Positions 1 through 8,694 of a DNA stretch of 45,745 bases are shown here, piece after piece. Each line of letters begins with the position of its first letter. Position 1 is the stretch's first letter. The notes under the pieces were generated by a model. That model had not been told where the DNA came from and did no database searches. It was given only the letters and a program-made list of their open reading frames with translations. The DNA is from an uncultured Saccharophagus sp. (GTDB lineage: Bacteria; Pseudomonadota; Gammaproteobacteria; Pseudomonadales; Cellvibrionaceae): assembly GCA_937920545.1 (NCBI GenBank), contig CAKZUG010000058.1, positions 1 to 45,745 of the forward strand. The letters are read 5' to 3'. Made by a program: the position numbers and the translations under genes.

Positions 1-1096
<1,096 letters not shown>

Positions 1097-1238
1097 TGTT
1101 TATCCATTTAACCTGTATTTTAACGGTTTACGTTGCTCTTTATTTTATATTGCAAGTAAAGATTATTCACTATGTGCTTTTATATGCTGCTAAGATCTTT
1201 TATCTGCTGCCATCTGCATAGAATTCGCCATATAAAGG

Positions 1239-2216
1239 TTATTCACTTGGCTCGGTCATATCAATATCGCCACGTGCTTTAACATGTATAGGGGCAAAAA
1301 TTTCGGTTTGCACTATCTCCACTAACTGCTCTTTGATTAACTCCATTACCGCTAAAAAGGTGACAACCACACCCAAACGCCCCTCTTCAACATTAAACAA
1401 GTTAACAAAAGGCATAAACGGTTGACCGGATAACTGAGTCAACACTTGCGACATGCGCTCGCGGGTAGAGAGCTTTTCGCGCTCAACATGGTGGCTTGTA
1501 AACATATCGGCGCGGCGCAGTACTTCAGAGAGCGCAAGTAGAATCTCACGCATATCGACATCGGGATCGGGCCGAGTTAGGTTACGATCGGGGCCTTGCA
1601 CCTTAACAAGGTGCGTATCGCGGTGCATACGCGGGAGTGTGTCGATATCTTCGGCGGCATTTTTAAAACGCTCGTATTCTTGTAAGCGCCGAATCAGCTG
1701 TGCACGTGGATCTTCGCCTTCGTCTTCTTCTTCGTCTTTAGAGCGCGGCAATAACATACGCGATTTTATTTCTGCCAACATGGCTGCCATCACAAGATAT
1801 TCGGCAGCTAGCTCGAAATGTATCGCCTCCATCATTTCGACATACGCAACATATTGGCGGGTAATATCAGAGACGTCGATTTCGAGAATATCAATATTCT
1901 GTTTGCGAATTAAATACAGCAGCAAATCTAACGGGCCAGCAAAAGATTCGAGAATCACCTCAAGGGCATCTGGCGGAATATAAAGATCTTTGGGTAACTT
2001 TGTAAACGCCTCGCCATGCACTAAGGCAAAGGGCATTTCACCTTGTTCGGGCGGTATGGTTTTTTCTGATGTACTAGGCGATTTTTTAGGCGTATTTGCT
2101 AGAGTAGACGCATCACTTAAAATCGAATCTGTCGATTTTTTTGAGTCGTCTGATACTTGGTCATCTACTGAGGCATTTGGCGTATTTTCGCCCTGCTCTT
2201 CTGGTGAATCAATCAA
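1239..2216 (-). CDS. scpA: Segregation and condensation protein A (kleisin)
   Basis: ScpA is the kleisin that bridges the two Smc heads and binds a ScpB dimer. The 325-residue product carries the diagnostic N-domain motif ESFAGPLDLLLYLIRKQNID at about residues 89-108 and a C-terminal winged-helix segment ending near the stop. Family members are usually ~250-280 residues; here about 75 extra Ser/Thr/Glu-rich residues precede the core. The start is TTG (2216-2214): an AGGA lies six bases upstream on the minus strand and no ATG near the core is as well placed. It is followed by scpB. The presence of ScpAB implies a canonical Smc elsewhere and argues against a MukBEF-type genome. Confidence 0.93.
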   Translation of the reverse strand: MIDSPEEQGENTPNASVDDQVSDDSKKSTDSILSDASTLANTPKKSPSTSEKTIPPEQGEMPFALVHGEAFTKLPKDLYIPPDALEVILESFAGPLDLLLYLIRKQNIDILEIDVSDITRQYVAYVEMMEAIHFELAAEYLVMAAMLAEIKSRMLLPRSKDEEEDEGEDPRAQLIRRLQEYERFKNAAEDIDTLPRMHRDTHLVKVQGPDRNLTRPDPDVDMREILLALSEVLRRADMFTSHHVEREKLSTRERMSQVLTQLSGQPFMPFVNLFNVEEGRLGVVVTFLAVMELIKEQLVEIVQTEIFAPIHVKARGDIDMTEPSE

Positions 2217-2656
2217 TGTGAATCCTTTGTGATGTGGTCAAACAGCTCAAAATAGATACGTGCTATTTGATGGCCCTGAATGTGGCCAATTATACACATA
2301 AGGCGCGGGGTTCAAAAAGCGCCCCGTAATAAAAATGCCTGACGTCCTTTTAAAGCATCGGGTTGAGCTAATATATGTAGCAAATATTCACAGCCACGCG
2401 CTAAGTTACCAAATATCGACATACGGCACATTGCCAGACGGATATTGCCAGACAGAATATTGACAGGCTAATGCAGGCAGTAGCGCGAATGCGTGCGACG
2501 TATAGCCTTAGCGGCTTAAGCTTTATTGTTAATTATTTGACTTTATTGTTCTCGGTATCGGCCGCCAGTGTATCAATAAGCACCTGTTTCATTAGCTCAT
2601 TCATTCAAAGTGACACACTGAAGGTGATGTACGATAAGTAAAAAAATCTAAAGCGG
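2217..2656. other. 440-bp intergenic region upstream of scpA
   Basis: No convincing gene. It presumably holds the scpA promoter, though the whole set is codirectional with yciO. A 23-codon open frame on the minus strand near 2535-2606 (MNELMKQVLIDTLAADTENN...) has no clear ribosome binding site and I do not call it. Short imperfect repeats (ATATTGCCAGACRG-like, 2430-2460; TTTATTGTT, 2522-2550) are present. I see no strong terminator. Confidence 0.6.
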
Positions 2657-3280
2657 TTAAAAAATAAACGGGCTGCTGTCACCGCAACCTTGACGTGTCA
2701 CAACGGGTTCATCGCCTGTCATATCGACAACAGTGGTGGGTTCGAGGCCACAAAAACCACCGTCAATCACAAGTTCGAGCTGATGCTCTAAGGTTTGGCG
2801 GATATCCCAAGGGTCGGTAAGCGGCTCTATTTCATTGGGTAAAATTAATGAGCTACTCATGAGCGGTTCACCTAACGCCGCCATTAAATCGAGTGCGATG
2901 GGGTTGTTAGGCACACGTAAACCCAATGTTTTACGCTTAGGGTGCATTAACCGGCGTGGCACTTCCGCTGTGGCGGGTAAAATAAACGTGTAAGGGCCAG
3001 GGGTATGCGCCTTGATTAAACGAAAAGCCGCATTATCGACCTTGGCATAATTAGCCAATTCCGATAAATCACGACACATTAAGGTGAAGTTATGGTCTTT
3101 ATCTAATTGGCGAATAGCACGTATACGATCAAGCGCCAGTTTATCGCCAATATGGCAACCTAACGCGTAAGCTGAATCGGTTGGATACGCAATAAGGCCA
3201 CCTTTGCGGACAATGTCAACGGATTGCGTGATTAAGCGTGACTGAGGGTTTTCTGGGTGAATCGAAAAAAACTGCGCCAT
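2657..3280 (-). CDS. yciO: YciO/TsaC-like L-threonylcarbamoyladenylate synthase family protein
   Basis: A 207-residue single-domain YrdC/Sua5-fold protein. The N-terminal IAYPTDSAYALGCHIGDKLA segment and the later KRKTLGLRVPN and MSSSLILPNE motifs match the family that binds ATP, threonine and bicarbonate to make the tRNA t6A precursor. Its position between a PHP-domain gene (trpH/rnm) and scpA-scpB matches yciO of other gammaproteobacteria; yciO is a paralogue of tsaC and its precise role is less certain. The start is ATG 3280. It is cotranscribed with its minus-strand neighbours by orientation, with 133 bp separating it from the upstream PHP gene. Confidence 0.88.
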   Translation of the reverse strand: MAQFFSIHPENPQSRLITQSVDIVRKGGLIAYPTDSAYALGCHIGDKLALDRIRAIRQLDKDHNFTLMCRDLSELANYAKVDNAAFRLIKAHTPGPYTFILPATAEVPRRLMHPKRKTLGLRVPNNPIALDLMAALGEPLMSSSLILPNEIEPLTDPWDIRQTLEHQLELVIDGGFCGLEPTTVVDMTGDEPVVTRQGCGDSSPFIF

Positions 3281-3413
3281 GTGTGCGTACCTTTAAATTT
3301 TCCAAATATAATGCTGCGGCAATTATCCATGCTGCTTATGACGCTAAACGCGTTTATAAACATGCCAAATGGCGCTTAAAACGACAAATAATGAGCGGGG
3401 GCAATAGTGTGCA

Positions 3414-4250
3414 CTAATTAGCCCAACTTTCCCAGACGGGAACCGCACTTTCTGGTAATTGGCTAAATTTACCTAAATCTTGCCAAGGCTGACCAGGCGC
3501 ATGAAAATCACTGCCACACGATGACAACAAGTTAAAATACGTGGCCAGACGCTGCATATCATCTCCTTGACCGGGTTTTAAGTGGCCGCAAATAACCTCC
3601 ATTGCATCGCCACCCGCTTCTTTAAATTCGCCAAGCAAGACGCGTAATTTTGTGCGTGTCATGGTGTATTTTGTAGGGTGAGCCAATACCGCAACGCCGC
3701 CAGCGGCATGAATCCAGCCAATAGCGGTTTGAATGTCTGGCCAACACTGTTTTACATCGCCTATTTTACCCGCACCAAGATACCGCTTAAATGCCTGCGC
3801 CATGTTAGCGACCTTGCCTGTTTCAACAAGGTACTTGGCAATATGTGGACGGCCAATAATACCCGACGCGCAATATTGCAATGCACCCTCGTAACAACCT
3901 TCTAAGCCTTTTTCAGCCAACTTAGAGGAAATTTCTTTTGCACGCTCAATACGGCTTTGTGATTGCTGCTCACAAGCGGCAATGAGTGTGGCATTGTCAA
4001 CATCAAGGTTTAAGCCAACAATATGAATATTACGGCCCTGCCATAATGTCGAGAACTCAATACCATTCACTAAGGTGATATTTTCTTTGAGGGCTTGTTC
4101 TTTTGCGGCTTTTAGCCCACTTATGGTATCGTGGTCGGTTAGGGCTAAATGCGTGACGCCCTGCTCTTTTGCCCGCGAGACGAGATCTTGCGGGCTTAAT
4201 GAGCCGTCTGAACACAAACTATGACTATGTAAATCGTAAACAGGTAACAT
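3414..4250 (-). CDS. rnm: PHP-domain 5'-3' exoribonuclease (RNase AM / TrpH / YciV)
   Basis: A 278-residue PHP metallophosphoesterase. The N-terminus has the metal-binding pattern DLHSHSLCSDGSLSP followed by LALTDHDTISG, and later AVLAHPTKYT and CGSDFHAPG supply further His/Asp ligands. The family (E. coli YciV, once annotated TrpH) trims RNA 5' ends and can hydrolyse 3',5'-nucleotide bisphosphates. Length equals the family norm. It heads the minus-strand run to scpB and is divergent, 62 bp away, from the VC0807-like gene at 4313, an arrangement comparable to Pseudomonas, where a septation-protein gene and yciI lie on the other side. Confidence 0.9.
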   Translation of the reverse strand: MLPVYDLHSHSLCSDGSLSPQDLVSRAKEQGVTHLALTDHDTISGLKAAKEQALKENITLVNGIEFSTLWQGRNIHIVGLNLDVDNATLIAACEQQSQSRIERAKEISSKLAEKGLEGCYEGALQYCASGIIGRPHIAKYLVETGKVANMAQAFKRYLGAGKIGDVKQCWPDIQTAIGWIHAAGGVAVLAHPTKYTMTRTKLRVLLGEFKEAGGDAMEVICGHLKPGQGDDMQRLATYFNLLSSCGSDFHAPGQPWQDLGKFSQLPESAVPVWESWAN

Positions 4251-4312
4251 GTTTCTCCATTTTTCTTTAAACTACGCAGCCTTAAAGGCAAATAATAAGA
4301 GTATGACATTGC

Positions 4313-5047
4313 ATGAATGCACCAAAAACACCAACTGAACACACGCCAGTTAAAGAAGCTAAGCAAGAAAACTTCTTTCTTAACTTGTTACTTAACCTAA
4401 TTATACCCACGGTCATTTTAACAAAATTCAGTACCGAGCAACACTTAGGCCCTACGCTAGGGGTGGTGGTTGCGCTTATGTTCCCTATTGCTTACGGTAT
4501 TGCCGACTTTTTTAGAGCGAAAAAAGTCAATTTTTTCTCTGCTTTGGGTGTTATTAGTGTATTGCTAACGGGCGGTATTAGTTTACTTGAGTTAGACCCT
4601 AAATATATTGCCATTAAAGAAGCGGCCATTCCTGCATTGTTTGGTATTGCGACGCTTGTCTCACTGAGAACACGCTACCCGCTGGTAAGAACATTTTTGT
4701 TTAATGACAAGCTTATGCAAATTGACAAAGTTAACACTATCTTACAGGAAAAAAACAACACACGCGCCTTTGATAAAACACTGATTAATGCCTCCTTTAT
4801 GATTGCGGCGTCATTTGGGTTGTCATCGGTACTCAATTTTATACTGGCTAAATGGGTCGTCACGGCACAACCCGGCACAGAAGAATTTGCCGCACAACTG
4901 GGTAAAATGACGGCCCTGAGCTACCCCGTGATTGCCCTACCCACTATGGCCGTTTTTTTATTTGCATTATTTTACCTTTTTAGGCGCATTACTAAGTTAA
5001 CAGGCTTAACGCTTGAAGAGATTATGATTAACACTGAATCAAAGTAA
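4313..5047 (+). CDS. VC0807-like multi-pass inner-membrane protein
   Basis: A 244-residue protein with several hydrophobic helices: about residues 22-40 (LLLNLIIPTVILTKFS), 48-65, 73-92, 100-115, 165-185 and 205-225. The combination of TKFS, FPIAYGIADF and ALGVISVLLTGGISLLELDP resembles the VC0807 family of uncharacterised membrane proteins. It sits where many relatives carry the septation protein IspZ/YciB, between trpH and yciI, and may be a distant counterpart. No catalytic motif is visible. The next gene, yciI, is 63 bp downstream on the same strand and probably cotranscribed. Function is not known. Confidence 0.8.
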   Translation: MNAPKTPTEHTPVKEAKQENFFLNLLLNLIIPTVILTKFSTEQHLGPTLGVVVALMFPIAYGIADFFRAKKVNFFSALGVISVLLTGGISLLELDPKYIAIKEAAIPALFGIATLVSLRTRYPLVRTFLFNDKLMQIDKVNTILQEKNNTRAFDKTLINASFMIAASFGLSSVLNFILAKWVVTAQPGTEEFAAQLGKMTALSYPVIALPTMAVFLFALFYLFRRITKLTGLTLEEIMINTESK

Positions 5048-5110
5048 ATATGCCGTAGTCGGGCACCCAAAACATACATTTAACATACAAATACGCACAG
5101 GAAACACATA

Positions 5111-5410
5111 ATGCTTTACGCCATTATTAGCCAAGATGTCCCCAACAGCCTTAAACAACGTCAATCCGCTCGCCCTGCACATCTTAATCGCTTAAGCGAA
5201 CTCAAAGAGGACGGCCGCTTAATTTTAGCCGGCCCGCACCCCGCTATTGATAGCAATGACCCGGGTGAAGCAGGCTTTACAGGCAGCTTGGTTGTCGCCG
5301 AATTTGCCACCCTAGAAGCCGCACAAAACTGGGCCGATCAAGACCCATATATTGACGCCGGCGTGTATGAGAAAGTGACGGTTAAGCCCTTCAAAAAAGT
5401 GCTTCCTTAA
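5111..5410 (+). CDS. yciI: YciI family protein
   Basis: A 99-residue alpha/beta-barrel (dimeric ferredoxin-like) protein. [10 protein letters not shown] at the start, RPAHLNRL with the conserved His24, an AGPHP motif, and a C-terminal segment of the [12 protein letters not shown] type all match YciI. The family is related to muconolactone isomerases and the His is proposed to be catalytic, but no physiological reaction is established. The AGGAAACACATAATG context gives a good ribosome binding site. The neighbouring VC0807-like gene and the trpH set match its usual locus. A hairpin at 5441-5489 probably ends this unit. Confidence 0.9.
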   Translation: MLYAIISQDVPNSLKQRQSARPAHLNRLSELKEDGRLILAGPHPAIDSNDPGEAGFTGSLVVAEFATLEAAQNWADQDPYIDAGVYEKVTVKPFKKVLP

Positions 5411-5440
5411 CTGCAAAAAACGAAAAAGACCAACACAAGA

Positions 5441-5489
5441 CCTCAACAGATTTAACTAAGCGGTGGTGTCAAATCGCTTAGTTTTGAGG
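5441..5489 (+). terminator. Probable terminator hairpin after yciI
   Basis: Outer arms CCTCAA (5441-5446) and TTGAGG (5484-5489) and an inner perfect 9-bp stem AACTAAGCG/CGCTTAGTT (5454-5462, 5475-5483) with a 12-base loop. The T-run afterwards is weak (CTTAAATTTT), so this may be an attenuating hairpin rather than a strong terminator. Confidence 0.45.
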
Positions 5490-5524
5490 CTTAAATTTTC
5501 AGTAAACCGCTTACGGTATTTATA

Positions 5525-6262
5525 ATGTTTTTCTCAAGAATGAAAAAATACGCGCTATTATCACGCTTAAGTAAAGGGCTAGCAGGTAGCCTATTCGCTA
5601 TCACCACACTCTTTTTAAGTACATCGCTTATCGGGGCCAATAGCTTTGCGCAAACGCTCTATATTGCCGATAATTTGTTTGTACCCATGCGCTCAGGCCA
5701 AGGTAATGAATATCGCATTGTGAACTCAGTGATGCGCAGCGGTACCAAACTTACAAAGCTAGATGAATCAGCCGACGGTAAATGGGTACAAGTGCAAACA
5801 ACAAAAGGCACAAAAGGTTGGATTTTAAAACAGCATTTATCGGCTCAAACACCAGCAAAAGTGCGCTTGGAACAAGCAACTAAGCAGCTTGCATCGGCGA
5901 AAAAAAATATTCAAAGCCTCACTCAAAATAACGCCAACCTTACGAGTGAAAACGCAATGTTAGCGTCACAATTAAGCCAAGTTTCGTCTACACAAACAAC
6001 GCTCAATGCCGAACTAGACAACATTAAAAGCATTAGCGGTAATGCCATTAACCTAGATGCACAACACCGCACGTTAATACAAGAGCATGAATTATTACGT
6101 GCCGAACGCGACACGCTTGCTGCCGAAAACACGCAGCTTTCTAGTAGTAACGAAATAAGCTTTATGCTTTATGGTGCGCTACTTGTTGTGTTAGGAATGA
6201 TACTTGTTTTTATTATATCGCTCTTTACTGGTAAAAAACGCAGCAACGAATGGACGAATTAA
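5525..6262 (+). CDS. TIGR04211-type SH3-domain membrane protein (YgiM-like)
   Basis: A 245-residue envelope protein. An N-terminal signal peptide (hydrophobic residues ~20-38, probable cleavage after NSFAQ) leads to a bacterial SH3 domain at ~45-108 (LFVPMRSGQGNEYRI, KGTKGWILKQHL). A heptad-like coiled coil follows at ~112-205, rich in Leu, Asn and Gln. It ends in a transmembrane helix (~212-234) and a basic tail KKRSN. The architecture equals the TIGR04211/YgiM family, in which the SH3 domain sits in the periplasm and may touch peptidoglycan. ATG 5540 (MKKYALL) is an alternative start giving a more ordinary signal peptide; neither start has a strong ribosome binding site. Confidence 0.85.
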   Translation: MFFSRMKKYALLSRLSKGLAGSLFAITTLFLSTSLIGANSFAQTLYIADNLFVPMRSGQGNEYRIVNSVMRSGTKLTKLDESADGKWVQVQTTKGTKGWILKQHLSAQTPAKVRLEQATKQLASAKKNIQSLTQNNANLTSENAMLASQLSQVSSTQTTLNAELDNIKSISGNAINLDAQHRTLIQEHELLRAERDTLAAENTQLSSSNEISFMLYGALLVVLGMILVFIISLFTGKKRSNEWTN

Positions 6263-6377
6263 CATTCGCCCATATTGCTTCATAGCGCCGAGCAAGACTA
6301 AACAAGCATCCAAACGACACTCTAAACCAAATATACTTTTTGAACCGCATCTAATATTGATAGACATGGAGATACAC

Positions 6378-7010
6378 ATGATTTTTTTGAAACGCGCAGC
6401 AGTCTTACTGTCTTTAATGATGTTAACTCTTATTTGCGCCGCCGATACCAACCATACAAAAACGAATTCAACTGATGTAGCCATGCCATTCCCGCAGGTG
6501 AAAATAAAAACTGACTCAGGCACCTTTTTTGTAGAGCTTTACCCTGAAAAAGCGCCGCTTAGCGTGCAAAACTTTTTAGGCTATGTTGATTCTGGCCATT
6601 ACAAAGGCACTATTTTTCACCGTGTGATTGCGGGCTTTATGGTGCAAGGTGGCGGCTTAACCTACGACTTTAAAAAGAAAGACGTGGGCGAGCCTATCAA
6701 AAACGAAGCCGATAACGGCCTTCTAAACACTCAATTCACCTTAGCGATGGCACGAACAGGTGACCCAGACAGCGCCACAGCACAGTTTTTTGTTAACCTA
6801 GTCGATAACCCCCATTTAGATAAAAGCGCACAAAGCGCTGGCTATACCGTATTTGGTAAAGTCATTAACGGCCAAGAAGTGATTCAAAAAATAGAGAGAG
6901 AACCACAGGGCTTGTACCGTGCGTATCCTAATGCACCTAACTATGCGGTCAGAATATTAGAAATTGATCGTGTCACGCCTAAACAAAATGCACAAAATGC
7001 ACAAAAGTAG
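6378..7010 (+). CDS. Periplasmic cyclophilin-type peptidyl-prolyl isomerase
   Basis: A 210-residue cyclophilin (PpiA type) catalysing cis-trans isomerisation of Xaa-Pro bonds. The start is ATG 6378, since GGAG lies six bases upstream; this gives a clean Sec signal peptide (MIFLKRAAVLLSLMMLTLIC). The open frame extends upstream to 6204 but that part overlaps the previous gene. The isomerase core spans ~45-195 with FHRVIAGFMVQGGG (catalytic Arg, Gln-Gly-Gly) and TAQFFVNL. No lipobox is seen, so a soluble periplasmic protein is expected. pdxJ begins nine bases after its stop, so the two are probably cotranscribed. A second exported cyclophilin lies at 30132. Confidence 0.92.
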   Translation: MIFLKRAAVLLSLMMLTLICAADTNHTKTNSTDVAMPFPQVKIKTDSGTFFVELYPEKAPLSVQNFLGYVDSGHYKGTIFHRVIAGFMVQGGGLTYDFKKKDVGEPIKNEADNGLLNTQFTLAMARTGDPDSATAQFFVNLVDNPHLDKSAQSAGYTVFGKVINGQEVIQKIEREPQGLYRAYPNAPNYAVRILEIDRVTPKQNAQNAQK

Positions 7011-7019
7011 CCATTTATT

Positions 7020-7775
7020 ATGTCGATCGCACTTAGCGTTAATTTAAACAAAATTGCCCTCATTCGTAACTCACGCGAGGGCAACTACCCCGATGTCACT
7101 CAATTTGGGCATACATGCTTACAACTAGGGGCAGCGGGCCTCACTGTTCACCCAAGGCCAGACCAACGACATATTAAGCCCCATGATGTCATTAGCCTTG
7201 GGGGCCTGAGAAACCACTACCCTCATACCGAATTTAATATTGAAGGCAACCCGTTTGCACCCGCACAAGGTGATTACCCGGGTTTACTCGCACTGGTTGA
7301 ACAAACCCGTCCAGAGCAATGCACATTGGTGCCCGACTCAGACCAACAAAAAACCTCTGATCATGGATTTAACCTGACTTTAGATGGCGATCGTCTGGCC
7401 CCTATTATTGCGCAATTAAAAGCACTCAATACACGCGTTAGCTTGTTTATGGACCCAGATGTTGAACAAATAGAGCTAGCCAAACACATTGGAGCCGACC
7501 GCATAGAACTCTACACAGGCCCTTTTGCATGGCAATATCAACAAGATAAAGCACTGGGTGAAAAAGCCTTTGCTGAGCACATCAAGGCGGCGCAAGCGGC
7601 CGAGCAATTGGGTTTAGGCATCAATGCAGGCCACGACCTTAATTTAGATAACATGACACTGTACAAAACATTGCCTAGCTTACAAGAGGTCTCTATTGGC
7701 CATGCCTTAACGGTTGATGCATTAGAAATGGGCTATGAAAATGCCGTTAAAGCGTATTTGGCTCTTTGCCAATAA
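7020..7775 (+). CDS. pdxJ: Pyridoxine 5'-phosphate synthase
   Basis: PdxJ condenses 1-deoxyxylulose 5-phosphate with 3-amino-2-oxopropyl phosphate to form pyridoxine 5'-phosphate. The 251-residue TIM barrel shows GLTVHPRPDQRHI with the catalytic His, EFNIEGNPF with the catalytic Glu and GLGINAGHDLNLDN with the second His. The N-terminus reads SVNLNKIALIRNSR, whereas E. coli PdxJ reads VNIDHIATLRNAR, so the Asp-His pair is Asn-Lys here; this belongs to a divergent PdxJ branch. It is followed by a strong bidirectional terminator at 7944-7970 facing eda. Confidence 0.93.
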   Translation: MSIALSVNLNKIALIRNSREGNYPDVTQFGHTCLQLGAAGLTVHPRPDQRHIKPHDVISLGGLRNHYPHTEFNIEGNPFAPAQGDYPGLLALVEQTRPEQCTLVPDSDQQKTSDHGFNLTLDGDRLAPIIAQLKALNTRVSLFMDPDVEQIELAKHIGADRIELYTGPFAWQYQQDKALGEKAFAEHIKAAQAAEQLGLGINAGHDLNLDNMTLYKTLPSLQEVSIGHALTVDALEMGYENAVKAYLALCQ

Positions 7776-7851
7776 GCTGCTCAAAAACGGCTGAGTATGC
7801 GTTAATAAGCGATTGATGATACTCTCCAATTAACGTTTTCACTGCCCTTTT

Positions 7852-7879
7852 AATGTTTAACGTTTAATGTTTAATGTTT
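7852..7879. repeat. Seven-base tandem repeat AAYGTTT, four copies
   Basis: Four consecutive heptamers (AATGTTT, AACGTTT, AATGTTT, AATGTTT) followed by AAC lie in the non-coding interval between pdxJ and the shared terminator. No function is apparent. Confidence 0.85.
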
Positions 7880-7943
7880 AACTCTGTCGTTAATGCAGCG
7901 GCTCATCTGGCTAACAACACATTCCGTCAAAAAAATAGGCCAA

Positions 7944-7970
7944 AAAAAACCAGCACTAAGCTGGTTTTTT
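7944..7970. terminator. Bidirectional terminator between pdxJ and eda
   Basis: A perfect 11-bp stem AAAAAACCAGC / GCTGGTTTTTT with a five-base loop ACTAA. Both strands end in a T-run, so it can end pdxJ on plus and eda on minus. Confidence 0.93.
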
Positions 7971-7997
7971 ATACATGCTTAACAATAACATGCTGAA

Positions 7998-8624
7998 TTA
8001 CTTAATTTTCGCCACTGTTTTTGCGGCTATATCTGTAATGGCTTGCCAATCTTTTGCTTCAACCGCCGCATTAGGTACTAACCATGTACCACCGACACAA
8101 CCCACATTAGGTAACGCTAAAAAGTCGGTAAATGTATCAATGGTTAAACCACCCGTTGGGCAAAATGTGGCTTGCGGTAAAGGCGCACCAATCGACTTTA
8201 ACAACGGCAAACCGCCTACAGCCACCGCTGGAAAAAGCTTAAAGCAGCTTAAGCCTAACTCCATGCCTTTCATCACTTCAGAAGGTGACGTCACACCAGG
8301 TAGTAATTCAACGCCTAGATCTTGCGATTGCTTAATCAAGCTCTCGGTATAACCCGGCGAAACAGCAAAATCGACACCAATTTCTGCGATGTCTTTTAAG
8401 TTTTGGTGATTAACAACCGTACCCACACCCAATAAAATATCTTCACACTCGGCTTTAATTGCACGAATAGCATCTAAAGCAGCCGGTGTACGCAGCGTCA
8501 CTTCTACCGCTTTAATACCACCTGCTTTTAACGCGTTAGTAATGGGCACAGCATCGCTTGCATCGTTTACAACAACAACAGGCATAACACCCAGTGGGGC
8601 TAGAAAATCTTTGGTAATCGCCAT
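7998..8624 (-). CDS. eda: KDPG aldolase (2-dehydro-3-deoxy-phosphogluconate aldolase)
   Basis: This class I aldolase splits 2-keto-3-deoxy-6-phosphogluconate into pyruvate and glyceraldehyde 3-phosphate, the last step of the Entner-Doudoroff pathway. The 208 residues include AVEVTLRTP (Glu41, Arg45), GVGTV, and CFKLFPA with the Schiff-base Lys129, then FCPTGGL for phosphate binding. Length matches E. coli Eda. An AGGAG seven bases before ATG 8624 supports the start. zwf lies 70 bp upstream on the same strand and is probably cotranscribed. Neither edd nor pgl is adjacent. Confidence 0.96.
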   Translation of the reverse strand: MAITKDFLAPLGVMPVVVVNDASDAVPITNALKAGGIKAVEVTLRTPAALDAIRAIKAECEDILLGVGTVVNHQNLKDIAEIGVDFAVSPGYTESLIKQSQDLGVELLPGVTSPSEVMKGMELGLSCFKLFPAVAVGGLPLLKSIGAPLPQATFCPTGGLTIDTFTDFLALPNVGCVGGTWLVPNAAVEAKDWQAITDIAAKTVAKIK

Positions 8625-8694
8625 GATAGGCTCCTAATTAAAATACAGTTTTAGCAAGAATAATAGTAAGCAACATTGAACAAGCACAATCGTC

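Noticed and set aside
1453-2232. Long plus-strand frames opposite scpA
   Set aside because: Ser/Arg-rich shadows of the scpA coding strand with no protein family resemblance.
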